64,000 bases of DNA from Zunongwangia sp. HGR-M22 (GTDB lineage Bacteria; Bacteroidota; Bacteroidia; Flavobacteriales; Flavobacteriaceae), in the NCBI RefSeq assembly GCF_027594425.1, contig NZ_CP115159.1, forward strand, positions 3,495,001-3,559,000, read 5' to 3'. Shown here piece by piece: positions 1 through 8,899 of this stretch. Position 1 is the stretch's first letter. Each line of letters starts with the position of its first letter. The translations under genes and the position numbers were made by a program. The notes below the pieces were generated by a model that did not search any database, was not told where the DNA came from, and saw only the letters and a program-made list of their open reading frames with translations.

Positions 1-977
1 AGCACATCTTCTAAAAACTCGAAAGTCGTTTCTTTACCTGCACAATAAATATCTGTAATTGGCCAAATACCCCCTGAAGGTACCGCAATAGGTTCGCCTG
101 TACACGACAACCACGGGTACGAAGCAATCGCGCTCATTACATGCGCCGGCATTTCGATCTCCGGGATCACGCGTATGCCTTTTTCCTGGGCATACGCCAC
201 AATTTCTTTGATATCGTCCTGCGTATAAAATCCGCCAAAAGTAGCCTTCGCATCAGGATCGTTTTTGGTTCTCGCATTCCAAGGGCGATCTTCCTGATCG
301 ACCCTAAAAGCACCGACTTCAGTTAATTTTGGGTATTTTTTGATCTCGATTCTCCAGCCCTGATCGTCGACTAAATGAAAATGAAAGGTATTCAGTTTTA
401 AAAACGCGAGTCGATCAATATGCTTTTTAATGTATTCTTTCCTGAAGAAATGACGTGAAACATCCAGCATATTCCCGCGATATAAATATTGCGGTGCGTC
501 GCTAATTTCAACATTTGGGATATACCAGCCGATATTCGATATTTTCGATGCACTTTCTATTTCCTTGGGAAGTAATTGCCGAATCGTTTCTAATCCATAC
601 ACAAATCCTAGTTTAGAATTTGCTTCTACAATCACATTTTCTGAAGTTACCTTAAGCTCGTAAGCCTCCTTAGCGATTTCTGAATTTATTTTTAGCTGAA
701 TACTATTTTCTGAAGTTGCTTCTTCTGAAGTTTCCAACTCAAATCCGGCAGCTTTTTTAAAAAGATCGTTTAAAATTGAAGAAACTGAAGCTAAACTATC
801 CTGCGGAATGATGATTTTGGTGTTTTCATTGACTTCAAAACTTCCGTTATTGAGTTTTAGCGATTTTGGCTGCGGAATAAGCACTAAATCGTCTTCTGCA
901 AATGACGGATTTTCCTTTTCAGTACAGCCAATTGTTGAAAGCACTATAAAAAGAAGTAGAATTTTAAACAATTTCAT
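1..977 (-). CDS. Beta-N-acetylhexosaminidase, GH20 (3' end beyond window)
   Basis: A GH20 hexosaminidase that removes terminal GlcNAc/GalNAc from glycans. I translated it from the ATG read from 977. It opens with a lipoprotein signal (MKLFKILLLFIVLSTIGC, lipid Cys at 18), so it should be anchored and act outside the inner membrane. After an N-terminal GH20b-like domain (VIVEANSKLGFVYGLETIRQLLP) comes the barrel start with FHFHLVDDQGWRIEIKKYP and IPEIEMPAHVMSAI, both typical of GH20. The frame stays open to base 1, so the C-terminal part, including the catalytic Asp-Glu pair, lies outside the window. It sits 46 bp after the GH92 gene and is probably co-transcribed with it; together they suit trimming of N-glycan-like substrates. 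The family call is strong; substrate specificity is inferred. Confidence 0.93.
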   Translation of the reverse strand, partial: MKLFKILLLFIVLSTIGCTEKENPSFAEDDLVLIPQPKSLKLNNGSFEVNENTKIIIPQDSLASVSSILNDLFKKAAGFELETSEEATSENSIQLKINSEIAKEAYELKVTSENVIVEANSKLGFVYGLETIRQLLPKEIESASKISNIGWYIPNVEISDAPQYLYRGNMLDVSRHFFRKEYIKKHIDRLAFLKLNTFHFHLVDDQGWRIEIKKYPKLTEVGAFRVDQEDRPWNARTKNDPDAKATFGGFYTQDDIKEIVAYAQEKGIRVIPEIEMPAHVMSAIASYPWLSCTGEPIAVPSGGIWPITDIYCAGKETTFEFLEDV

Positions 978-1023
978 GTAATCTTGATTTAGCAAATAAA
1001 ATGATATCCAGACTTATCGAATA

Positions 1024-3270
1024 TTAATAAATGGTATTCGGCTGCGGTGTTTCTAAAATTCTATCGACAGGTTCGCTGCTCATCTCGAATAACAATTCGC
1101 CACCAGCGATAATTTCTTTATGAGTAATATAAGCACGATTAAGCTCTTTTCCGTTTAATTTCACCTTTGCGACAAACTGATTGTCTTCAGCAAAATTCGA
1201 TGTTTTTATACTGAATTTTTTACCGCCCGGCAGATTAATTTCAACAGATTCAAATAACGGAGCACCCAACATATAAGTTCCCTGCGCTGCATTTACCGGA
1301 TAAAATCCCATCGAACTAAAAATATACCAAGACGACATTTGTCCGCAGTCTTCATTTCCGCAGTGACCGTTTGGCTCATTTTTATATTGCTCGGTCATAA
1401 TTTTGCGCACCAGTTTTTGCGTTTCTGAAGCTTTACCTACATAATCATACAAATACGCAACATGATGACTCGGCTCGTTACCATGTGCATATTGGCCGAT
1501 CATTCCTGTACTAAAAATTGGCAATTTATCATCTGCAGCAGGATTAAACGAAAACATCGAATCTAGCTTTTGCGTAAAACGCTCTTCACCTCCCGTAGTT
1601 TCAATTAAGCCGGGAATATCCTGAGGCACAAACCAGTAATATTGCCACGCATTACTTTCACTAAAATAATTGGAATACTCTTTACTATTAAATCCTTCGA
1701 TAAATTCACCATTTTCGTCTTTTGCTCTAAAAAAACTGGTTTTAGAATCATAGGTATTTTTCCAGTAACCAGAGCGTTCTAAGAAGTATTGATAATCGTC
1801 TTCTTTCCTCAAATCCTTAGCAAACATTGCGATACACCAGTCGTCGTAAGCATATTCCAGCGTTTTAGAAACACTCCAATCGCCTTCTTTATCTTCTGCC
1901 GGCACATAACCTTTTTCAGCAAAAACATGGATTTTTCTTGTGCTCGTCATCGCACTGGCTTTACAGGCTTCGTAAGCTAGTTCAGCATCAAAATCAAAAC
2001 CTTTAAAATAAGCATCAACAATCACGGGAACCGAGTGATACCCCAACATCATATTGGTTTCGTTTCCTTGCATCGACCAAACCGGCAACAAACCAGTTTC
2101 CTTGTAATGCGCTAACATCGATTTTATAAAATCTGGCACTCTTTCTTGCTGAATGATCGTGTATAGCGGATGCGCGGCTCTAAAAGTATCCCAAAGTGAA
2201 AAGGTATCGTAACGCTTAAATCCGCTTGCGTTTTCAATACTATCATTTGCGCCTTTGTAATTCCCGTTGGGATCACTCAATAAAGTTGGCGCCAACATCG
2301 ATTGATACATCATCGTATAAAACACCGATTTTTGATCACTGTTTGATGTTTTAATTTTTATCTTCTGAAGTTCACTTTCCCAAGTTTCATTCGCTTTTTT
2401 GCGATAATTATCAAAATTAAAATCTTTAGCTTCCGTTTCTAAACTGGCATAAGCGCCTTCAACATTTGCTGAAGAAACACCGGTTTTAACTACAATTTGT
2501 TCTTCGGAAGTGGTTTTGTAATTGAGAATAATCTTCGTCTTTTCCGCAGTAATTTCTTTTGCTGAAATAACCTCATCATTCTTTAGAATTTCGAAATCCT
2601 GAAAAGCTTTAGAAAACTTCATTACAAAATACACTCGCTGATCTTTTGCCCATCCAGTAGATTTTCGATAACCTTCAATAACCGAATCGTTTACTACTTT
2701 AATATGCGTATCTGTTGCCTTATCCCAGTTTAAAGCATACCCCAAATCCACATGAATTTGCGATAACGAATCTTTAGGAAAAGTAAACCGCTGAATCCCG
2801 GTTCTTGGCGTAGCAGTAAGTTCCGCTTTAATATCGTAATCTAAAAGCTGCACCGAATAATAGCCCGGCGAAGCTTCTTCCTCCTCGTGACTAAACTTTG
2901 AAAAAGGTTTATGATTATTTTCTGGAATACGCTCTGAAAACTTACTGTTAGTTGGCATCACCAAAATATCGTACAGATCGCCGGCACCCGTACCTGTTAA
3001 GTGCATGTGCGAAAAACCGCTAATAATCGAATCCTGATAAAAATAACCTGCAATACGATCCCAACCGCCAATCCCGATATCGGGGCTTAATTGTACCATT
3101 CCGTATGGCGTAGTCGCACCCGGGTACGTATTTCCCGGCCCATCTGTCCCGATAAACGGATTTACAAATTGCGTAAGTTTCTCTTCTGACTTTTTACTGA
3201 CTTCAGTTTCCTCTGTTTTGCAGGAAAAAATCATCATTAAAACAGCTATTCCTAAGAATTTTAATTTCAT
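1024..3270 (-). CDS. GH92 alpha-mannosidase lipoprotein
   Basis: Exo-acting calcium-dependent alpha-mannosidase of family GH92, about 748 aa, the usual length. The preferred start is the ATG at 3270, which gives a clean lipoprotein signal (MKLKFLGIAVLMMIFSC, Cys 17). The open frame extends upstream to 3342, but those codons (MPGQARDDE...) come from a REP-like hairpin and are not credible protein. Family hallmarks are FVNPFIGTDGPGNTYPGA near the N-terminus, GNETNMMLGYHSVPVI in the catalytic domain, and HCGNEDCGQMSSWYIFSSMG around residue 640, where the GH92 catalytic Glu lies. A second GH92 lies at 8900. GH92 enzymes trim alpha-1,2/1,3/1,6/1,4-linked mannose from N-glycans or mannan; which linkage applies here cannot be read from sequence. 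Confidence 0.95.
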   Translation of the reverse strand: MKLKFLGIAVLMMIFSCKTEETEVSKKSEEKLTQFVNPFIGTDGPGNTYPGATTPYGMVQLSPDIGIGGWDRIAGYFYQDSIISGFSHMHLTGTGAGDLYDILVMPTNSKFSERIPENNHKPFSKFSHEEEEASPGYYSVQLLDYDIKAELTATPRTGIQRFTFPKDSLSQIHVDLGYALNWDKATDTHIKVVNDSVIEGYRKSTGWAKDQRVYFVMKFSKAFQDFEILKNDEVISAKEITAEKTKIILNYKTTSEEQIVVKTGVSSANVEGAYASLETEAKDFNFDNYRKKANETWESELQKIKIKTSNSDQKSVFYTMMYQSMLAPTLLSDPNGNYKGANDSIENASGFKRYDTFSLWDTFRAAHPLYTIIQQERVPDFIKSMLAHYKETGLLPVWSMQGNETNMMLGYHSVPVIVDAYFKGFDFDAELAYEACKASAMTSTRKIHVFAEKGYVPAEDKEGDWSVSKTLEYAYDDWCIAMFAKDLRKEDDYQYFLERSGYWKNTYDSKTSFFRAKDENGEFIEGFNSKEYSNYFSESNAWQYYWFVPQDIPGLIETTGGEERFTQKLDSMFSFNPAADDKLPIFSTGMIGQYAHGNEPSHHVAYLYDYVGKASETQKLVRKIMTEQYKNEPNGHCGNEDCGQMSSWYIFSSMGFYPVNAAQGTYMLGAPLFESVEINLPGGKKFSIKTSNFAEDNQFVAKVKLNGKELNRAYITHKEIIAGGELLFEMSSEPVDRILETPQPNTIY

Positions 3271-3318
3271 TTTTTTGCGGTTAGCTTTTTTACGATAGTT
3301 ATTAGCATTAAAAGTTTC

Positions 3319-3348
3319 GTCATCCCGGGCTTGACCCGGCATCTCATC
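3319..3348 (+). repeat. REP-like hairpin, copy 1
   Basis: A 30-nt element built as GTCAT, then stem CCGGG, loop CTTGA, stem CCCGG, then CATCTCATC. It shares flanks and loop with the inverted copy at 3440-3469, while the stem bases differ in a compensated way. It lies just upstream of the GH92 start at 3270. Confidence 0.75.
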
Positions 3349-3439
3349 TTCTTTGGTTTTAAAGAAAAATGCCCTTTATAATGAACAATTTTGAGATCTA
3401 AATATATTCTTTCTTAGAATTTGTCGATTTTCTCATCAG

Positions 3440-3469
3440 GATGAGATGCTGAATCAAGTTCAGCATGAC
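3440..3469 (-). repeat. REP-like hairpin, copy 2 (inverted)
   Basis: Read on the minus strand it is GTCAT, stem GCTGAA, loop CTTGA, stem TTCAG, then CATCTCATC. It has the same 30-nt length and layout as copy 1. The full stem ATGCTGAA/TTCAGCAT is 8 bp. Confidence 0.75.
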
Positions 3470-3504
3470 CTAACTACTTTAGACTCGTTTAAAATATTTC
3501 TAAC

Positions 3505-3524
3505 TTCTAACAGCGTGGCGATCT
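3505..3524 (+). repeat. GCGATCT dispersed repeat, copy
   Basis: TTCTAACAGCGTGGCGATCT. It matches the copies at 3710 and 26363 (reverse strand) at 18 of 20 positions, with only the two central bases varying. Confidence 0.7.
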
Positions 3525-3709
3525 CATATTTAAACTCTAACAATACAGTAAGCTTCCTTTCTTTTTTTCACATTAACACATTTTCAAATTAGCAAATTAT
3601 CAATTTAATTGAAGCTTTCACTCAATACTCAATTCTAACTACTCACTACTATTTTAGTCCTTAATCTTGATTCTCTTGTCTATTTTCTTAACTCCATACT
3701 AATTCTCAA

Positions 3710-3729
3710 TTCTAACAGCGCAGCGATCT
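3710..3729 (+). repeat. GCGATCT dispersed repeat, copy
   Basis: TTCTAACAGCGCAGCGATCT, just downstream of the stop of the GH10-like gene that ends at 3742 on the minus strand. Flanked by AATTCTCAA and AACTTCTAAC, echoing the flanks of the other copies. Confidence 0.7.
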
Positions 3730-3741
3730 AACTTCTAACTT

Positions 3742-4863
3742 TTATTTCTCACTCGCTTTCTTCACTGCTTCCAACTTCTCATCTGTAAAAGCTCCTCCAT
3801 CAAAGAAAGAAACTCCTTTTGCTCCATTTTCTTTAGCTAACTGAATGGCTTTTGTAATATCTTCTGGTGTCATTTCAGGAATATAAATTCCGGTATGCAA
3901 TTGTGTATTTTGACCTTTTAGATCGTTTACTCCCTGCTTGGTAGCAAAACCAATCCAATCTAAATCTTCATTATAAAAGTTATTGTAGATCATTGGCAAT
4001 ACATAATCTATATTCCATTTGTCCCAACGTTGGCGCACCATATGATCGGCCATTTCTGGATAAGGAAAAACAGCGGCACTTAATTCTTTGCCATGTTTGT
4101 GTGCAATTTTATAAGCATGATCTACTACGTTTTTTACCTGATTTAAACGGAACTGTTTCCATTCGATATCAATGGCCGGATTTTCCATTTCTCGGGGATC
4201 TCTACCAAATTTCTCTTTGAATGCATTTACGCTGGCATCAGAATAATCAAAATCATAATCTGGTAATTCTGTTTCCTGTTCTAAATCGTATTTTGGCAAC
4301 AGCCCAACCGGAAGAAAAACATCTGGATATCTAATATAATCTAAATGAACTGTAGCCACTCCTTCAACTTTTGCTAGACCTTCAATAAGATCATAAATAT
4401 GTTGCACTGCTTCCGGATTACTTGGCGAAAGCCATTGGTAATAATCTACATACGGGCGATCGTCAAAAGCAGATTTTCCACTACGGCTTACCTGATACCA
4501 ATCTGGATGTTGCAGCGCGACGGAATCTCCCGGGCGATTCATTGTCATTAACCAGGCATGCACTTCTAAACCTTCTTTTTTGGCAAGCGGCGTTAATCGA
4601 GAAAGCAAATCTGGATCGGTATTCGTATTAATCAATACGGCATCCAAACCATTATCTTTATATTTTTTGAATTCAGCAGTATATGAAGAATCTGTTCTTT
4701 TTTCATCGGCAGTAATCCATGTCCAAAATTTAAAATCTGAGGATTCGGCTGATTCATTCTTAGTTTCTTCGGAAGTATTTTTTTGCGCACTTTGCATATT
4801 ATCCAAACATGAAATGCTTGAAAATGCTACTAAAAGGGAAAGGAATAAAAACTTAATTTTCAT
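3742..4863 (-). CDS. GH10-like (YngK/GHL10-type) lipoprotein
   Basis: Predicted extracellular TIM-barrel glycosidase-like protein of 373 aa. It begins with a lipoprotein signal (MKIKFLFLSLLVAFSSISC, Cys 19). The order of motifs fits glycosyl-hydrolase-like family 10: an N-terminal strand (DAVLINTNTDP), EVHAWLMTMNRPGD, HPDWYQVSRSG, then VEGVATVHLDYIRYPD and DYVLPMIYNNFY. The HLDYIRYP segment is the usual fingerprint of this group. It is the last gene of a tight run with the CBM9 protein (31 bp upstream), GH130, the symporter and GH92, so a role in mannose-glycan breakdown is likely. No member with a firmly known substrate comes to mind, and the activity remains open. Confidence 0.8.
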   Translation of the reverse strand: MKIKFLFLSLLVAFSSISCLDNMQSAQKNTSEETKNESAESSDFKFWTWITADEKRTDSSYTAEFKKYKDNGLDAVLINTNTDPDLLSRLTPLAKKEGLEVHAWLMTMNRPGDSVALQHPDWYQVSRSGKSAFDDRPYVDYYQWLSPSNPEAVQHIYDLIEGLAKVEGVATVHLDYIRYPDVFLPVGLLPKYDLEQETELPDYDFDYSDASVNAFKEKFGRDPREMENPAIDIEWKQFRLNQVKNVVDHAYKIAHKHGKELSAAVFPYPEMADHMVRQRWDKWNIDYVLPMIYNNFYNEDLDWIGFATKQGVNDLKGQNTQLHTGIYIPEMTPEDITKAIQLAKENGAKGVSFFDGGAFTDEKLEAVKKASEK

Positions 4864-4894
4864 TTGATTTATTTTTAAAAACCTTAAAGGTTAT

Positions 4895-5950
4895 TTAATT
4901 CTTTAACTCTAAAAATTGTCCATCTTCTTTAATCAGGTATTCTTTTCCTGAAAAAGGACTTTCTACCGTAAGGTTATATCCTGAAGAATGGACTTCTATT
5001 TTCGGATTTAATTCTTTATTTAAAACAGCAACCGGCGAATCCTGAAGTTTCGCTACAGTATTTGCCCATTTCTTATGTTTGGAATAATATTTTTTTTGAG
5101 CACGATACAATTCATACATTTTCCAACGTATATGCTCGTCTTCAGGAATTTGAAATTCTACATTTTCCCAAGCTTTTTGATCGCTAAAATATACATAACC
5201 CCAATGCTCTGGTTCGTGCATATTAATTACACCCTGTGGTGACCAAACCCAGTTATATTCTGGCAGAAATTGACCATTTTCACCTTTCTTTCTTGAATAG
5301 TGACCATCTTTAAGATCGTGATCCCAGTTTACGCGCGAAAAGTTAACACGCCAAAAGTCATTCTGCGGAATTTCACCAATTTTACTAGCTTCAATTAAAG
5401 CATCCCAGGGCATGGCAATTTCTACTTCCCAATATTGGTCTTTATCTGAAGTATCGTTTAAAGTACCTTCAATATTCACGGCAGATTTAATTCCGTTAAT
5501 ATCCCAGTGATCGATCGCAGGACCGCCTTCGCGATAGGTTTCTAAAAGCATTAAATCCCAAACCGTATTTAAGGCATTTACTTCAAACTCCATGTATTTT
5601 TGGGTATCACCATCTGGATCTATAAAAACCTCAAAGTCATTATTATAGAAAATTACCGTATCTCGTTGCTTTAAAGTTGCCCAGATATGCGGTTCTTCCA
5701 TTTTGGCATACATATAAAAATACTGGTCGTCCCAAAGCATTTTTACATTGGTTTTATACTTTGGGACTTTTTCACCTTTAATATCTATAAAATCGGCAGT
5801 CCATTTTGCTTCTTTCCAGCTAGCTTCTTCAGCTTTACCATCAATAGTAATTTCTTCGGAAGTTTTGTGCGCCACATAAGAGCGTGGCGTTTCCTGCGCA
5901 AAAGCATTCAAACAAAAAAAGAATCCAAAACTGACTAGTATCGATTTCAT
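4895..5950 (-). CDS. Secreted CBM9-like carbohydrate-binding protein
   Basis: 351-aa protein with a signal peptide ending near residue 18 (MKSILVSFGFFFCLNAFAQ) and no lipobox. Residues about 30-250 resemble the CBM9 fold: EITIDGKAEEASWKEA, VKMLWDDQYFYMYAKMEEPHIWA, NNDFEVFIDPDGD, EFEVNALNTVWDLML, YWEVEIAMPWDAL and FWRVNFSRV. The tail is charged and helical, with no enzyme domain that I recognise. Bacteroidetes carry many such stand-alone CBM9-like proteins beside glycoside hydrolases. The stop is followed after 31 bp by the GH10-like gene, and the start lies one base past the GH130 stop, so it is surely operonic. It probably binds substrate at the surface or in the periplasm (inference). Confidence 0.85.
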   Translation of the reverse strand: MKSILVSFGFFFCLNAFAQETPRSYVAHKTSEEITIDGKAEEASWKEAKWTADFIDIKGEKVPKYKTNVKMLWDDQYFYMYAKMEEPHIWATLKQRDTVIFYNNDFEVFIDPDGDTQKYMEFEVNALNTVWDLMLLETYREGGPAIDHWDINGIKSAVNIEGTLNDTSDKDQYWEVEIAMPWDALIEASKIGEIPQNDFWRVNFSRVNWDHDLKDGHYSRKKGENGQFLPEYNWVWSPQGVINMHEPEHWGYVYFSDQKAWENVEFQIPEDEHIRWKMYELYRAQKKYYSKHKKWANTVAKLQDSPVAVLNKELNPKIEVHSSGYNLTVESPFSGKEYLIKEDGQFLELKN

Positions 5951-5951
5951 C

Positions 5952-6920
5952 TTACAAACTATTATTTTTTACAAAATCTACAACTTCGCTTATCTTACCA
6001 TAGGCAACACCTGTACAGGTATCTGCCGCTCCGTAATACAAAGCTAGCTTATCTTCTTCATGAGAATGCAAGGCTGCACAAGGAAAAACTACATTTGGTA
6101 CATCCCCCGTCATTTCGTAAAGTTCTGCCGGAGCTAATAAGTAAGGTTGCGAACGGTATTTTACTTTATCAGGTTCGTTTTCATCTAAAATTGCAGCACC
6201 TACCGAATATCTAAATCCGTTACAGGTAGCAATAACACCGTGATAAAACAACAACCAACCTTCATCGGTTAAAATCGGCACGGGGCCAGCGCCGATTTTT
6301 GTGCATTGCCATGCACTTTCTTCAAACGGAGCTACTTTCATAACACAACGATGTTCACCCCAATATTTCATATCTGGGCTGTAGCTAATGTAAATATCTC
6401 CAAATGGTGTATGACCGTTATCACTTGGCCGACTTAACATTGCATATTTACCGTTGATTTTTGTAGGGAACAAAACTCCGTTTCTGTTAAAGGGCAAAAA
6501 AGCGTTTTCACACTGAAAAAATTCTTTAAAATCGAAAGTGTAAGCGATACCAATTGTAGGGCCGTGGTAACCATTACACCAAGTAATCCAATAACGATCT
6601 TCGATAAAGGTAACACGAGGATCGTATTTATAATCTGAATCGATCATTTGAGTATTCCCTGCCTGCATTTCGATGGGCTCGTGGTTAATATCCCAATTGA
6701 TACCATCCTTACTAAATCCGGCAAAAATATTCATTTGTACCGCTTTGTTGTCACATCTAAATACGCCGGCAAAACCATCTTCGAAAGGCACTACTGCGCT
6801 ATTAAAAATACTGTTTGAGGTAGGAATAGCATAACGATCGATTATAGGGTTTTCGCTATGTCTCCAAAGTAGATCGTTACAATTCTCTGGCTTATCCTGC
6901 CAAGGTATATTCTTCATCAT
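5952..6920 (-). CDS. GH130 mannoside phosphorylase/mannosidase
   Basis: 322-aa family GH130 protein. Motifs include [85 protein letters not shown] and [19 protein letters not shown], the repeated blades of the five-bladed propeller. There is no signal peptide, so it should be cytoplasmic and act on disaccharides or short oligomers brought in by the neighbouring symporter. GH130 contains both phosphorylases (for example on Man-beta-1,4-GlcNAc or Man-beta-1,4-Glc) and beta-1,2-mannosidases. With GH92 and GH20 nearby, Man-beta-1,4-GlcNAc phosphorolysis is a reasonable guess, but the subfamily is not settled here. The first two codons are both ATG; either could start. Confidence 0.9.
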   Translation of the reverse strand: MMKNIPWQDKPENCNDLLWRHSENPIIDRYAIPTSNSIFNSAVVPFEDGFAGVFRCDNKAVQMNIFAGFSKDGINWDINHEPIEMQAGNTQMIDSDYKYDPRVTFIEDRYWITWCNGYHGPTIGIAYTFDFKEFFQCENAFLPFNRNGVLFPTKINGKYAMLSRPSDNGHTPFGDIYISYSPDMKYWGEHRCVMKVAPFEESAWQCTKIGAGPVPILTDEGWLLFYHGVIATCNGFRYSVGAAILDENEPDKVKYRSQPYLLAPAELYEMTGDVPNVVFPCAALHSHEEDKLALYYGAADTCTGVAYGKISEVVDFVKNNSL

Positions 6921-7003
6921 CTTCTTTATTTTACTCGAATTTCGAGATTTCTATTATTTTTTAACCTGAAATATCATCAGGCTACTGTTTAATTCTGTAT
7001 TAA

Positions 7004-8890
7004 TTAAATATCGTCTTCGCTGGTTTCAAGATTTTTCACTTTATCTAACCAGGTAAATTTCAAAATTAAGCTTGTTGCGATAAACACGGCAAAAGACATC
7101 CAAGTTTTAGGATAATCTCTTACTACCAAAAAGATTGGTAATAAAATCATACTGGATTGCCATATAATTCCGATTAGACAATTAAACATATCCAACCAAA
7201 ATTCGTTGTTTTTCTCTATTTTTTCTTCGGAATAATAATGTCTTACCGGTTTCCAAAAACCCCAAGGATGCACATTGGTGTAAAAGGATTTCAGCGTTGC
7301 CATATCTGTTGGTTTTGTTAGGAATGTCCCTAACAAAGAACCAAGCAATGAGAATCCTAAAATGATCGGGAATAAATAGATTACCGGAATTTCTGAAAGA
7401 TCATGCAGCAAGGTACCGGCTTCTAAATTCGCTTTATTTTGATCTAAGAAAAACTGAAGTGTGGCAATAACTAAACCTGCTAACATTCCCCAGAAATATC
7501 CCCAACCATTAAATCGCCACCAAACCCATTTTAAAAAGTTTGCCGCTACATAACCGCCATAAAGTGCGCTGGTAATCCAAAGTGTAATGGCATTAATAGA
7601 ATCTGCAAAAAAGCCCATGATCACTCCAAGAATAACCACACCAAAAGATGCAATATGACTCGCTTTTACATAGTGTTTATCTGAAGCTACTGGTTTAAAA
7701 TACTTTTTATAAATATCGTTTACAATATAAGCCGGCCCTGCATTTACAAAAGCTGAAAATGTGGACATAAATGCAGCCAATAATCCCGCCAACAATAATC
7801 CTTTAATTCCTACCGGAACATGATTATTGATTACTTTTGGTAAAATTACTTCCAGATCGTTACCGGTAACAACTCCTGCTTCTGCCATTTGTGGCGCAAT
7901 AAAAACAAGCCCGATTAAAACAATTCCACCAATTAAAAGATATCGTGGTATAAATAAAACCAGATTGGTAAAACCACTCATATATGCTGCATCTTTCACG
8001 TTTCGAGTTGAAAGAATTCGCTGCATATCGTAACCAGGCGTTGGCCCTGCAACACTCGAAAAGAAACCTTTAAAAAGCGTCATCCCGATAAAAGCACCAA
8101 ACATTTTATACCCTTGCGTATCGATAAGTCGATTAAATTCTTGATAGTCTCCAGACCAAAATCCGGTAAGCTCATTTCCGAAGAAAACATTTTTCCATTC
8201 TTCAGGAATTAACCGATTTACCTCAACATCACTAAACGCATAAAAGGTATACCCGGCAACTAAAATCCCGGCAATAACCATAATAAGATATTGTAAAACT
8301 TCAGTAGTAACTACAGAGAACATTCCTCCTTTTATGGTATAGATCGTTGTAAAAAAAATGATAAGCAAGGCATAAGACTGTTCTGAAGTTAGCAAGTTTA
8401 TTTCAGCAATAGAAAGACTCATATCCCACGGAAGAATTACCGTCATAAATTTCCCGGCACCTTCAAAGAAATACGCGATAAAACCTATAGAGGCAACTAC
8501 CGCAAAAATGGCTACAATTAAATGAGAAGCTCGTCCTGCCTTATCGTCACCAAATCGAGTTAAAATCCATTCTGAACCCGTCATCACTTTAGAGCGCCTA
8601 ATCCAAACGGCCAGGAACATCATTACGAATACCTGATTCCAGATTGGCCACATCCACATAAACATAAAACTTTTCACCCCGTATAAGAACAGGATTCCTA
8701 CCATCCAGGCGGTACCAGAAACATCGAACATCCCAGAACCATTACTTAATCCCAGATAATACCATTTTATTGTTTTACCCCCTAAAAAATAAGAATCTAA
8801 ACCTTTGCTGGCTTTTTTGGATACCCAAACACCAACGCCTAAGGTTAATAAAATATAAAGGACAATTATAATTACGTCTACTATATGCAT
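7004..8890 (-). CDS. Sodium:solute symporter (SSS family)
   Basis: 628-aa inner-membrane transporter of the SSS/SGLT family, with about 13-14 hydrophobic segments. The N-terminus (VDVIIIVLYILLTLGVGVW, then KGLDSYFLGGKTIKWYYLGLSNGSGMFDVSGTAW) is the classic SSS opening, and the core shows FSSVAGPTPGYDMQRILSTR and GLLLAGLLAAFMSTFSAFVNAGPAYIVNDIYKKY. It follows GH92 by 9 bp and precedes GH130, so it is the likely importer of the sugar released outside. This is notable because the cluster shows no SusC/SusD pair. The substrate (mannose or a mannose-containing disaccharide) is inferred from context only. Confidence 0.93.
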   Translation of the reverse strand: MHIVDVIIIVLYILLTLGVGVWVSKKASKGLDSYFLGGKTIKWYYLGLSNGSGMFDVSGTAWMVGILFLYGVKSFMFMWMWPIWNQVFVMMFLAVWIRRSKVMTGSEWILTRFGDDKAGRASHLIVAIFAVVASIGFIAYFFEGAGKFMTVILPWDMSLSIAEINLLTSEQSYALLIIFFTTIYTIKGGMFSVVTTEVLQYLIMVIAGILVAGYTFYAFSDVEVNRLIPEEWKNVFFGNELTGFWSGDYQEFNRLIDTQGYKMFGAFIGMTLFKGFFSSVAGPTPGYDMQRILSTRNVKDAAYMSGFTNLVLFIPRYLLIGGIVLIGLVFIAPQMAEAGVVTGNDLEVILPKVINNHVPVGIKGLLLAGLLAAFMSTFSAFVNAGPAYIVNDIYKKYFKPVASDKHYVKASHIASFGVVILGVIMGFFADSINAITLWITSALYGGYVAANFLKWVWWRFNGWGYFWGMLAGLVIATLQFFLDQNKANLEAGTLLHDLSEIPVIYLFPIILGFSLLGSLLGTFLTKPTDMATLKSFYTNVHPWGFWKPVRHYYSEEKIEKNNEFWLDMFNCLIGIIWQSSMILLPIFLVVRDYPKTWMSFAVFIATSLILKFTWLDKVKNLETSEDDI

Positions 8891-8899
8891 TAATTCTGC

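Larger units (their letters stand above)
3271..3741. other. Intergenic stretch rich in short repeats
   Basis: No gene is supported in these 471 bases. They hold two inverted REP-like hairpins (3319-3348 and 3440-3469), two copies of a dispersed GCGATCT repeat (3505-3524 and 3710-3729) and low-complexity CT/AT text between them. The stretch separates the GH10-like lipoprotein gene from the downstream GH92 and GH20 genes, so the latter two may have their own promoter or depend on read-through. Confidence 0.7.

Noticed and set aside
1789-1980. Short plus-strand open frame inside the GH92 gene (and similar ones throughout)
   Set aside because: Antisense shadow of a well-supported gene, with no start signal or protein family likeness.
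3271-3342. N-terminal extension MPGQARDDE... of the GH92 protein at 1024
   Set aside because: It is translation of a REP-like hairpin; the ATG at 3270 gives a proper lipoprotein signal.
3501-3740. Repeat text considered as an insertion-sequence remnant
   Set aside because: No transposase fragment, no long terminal inverted repeats and no clear target duplication; treated as short dispersed repeats.
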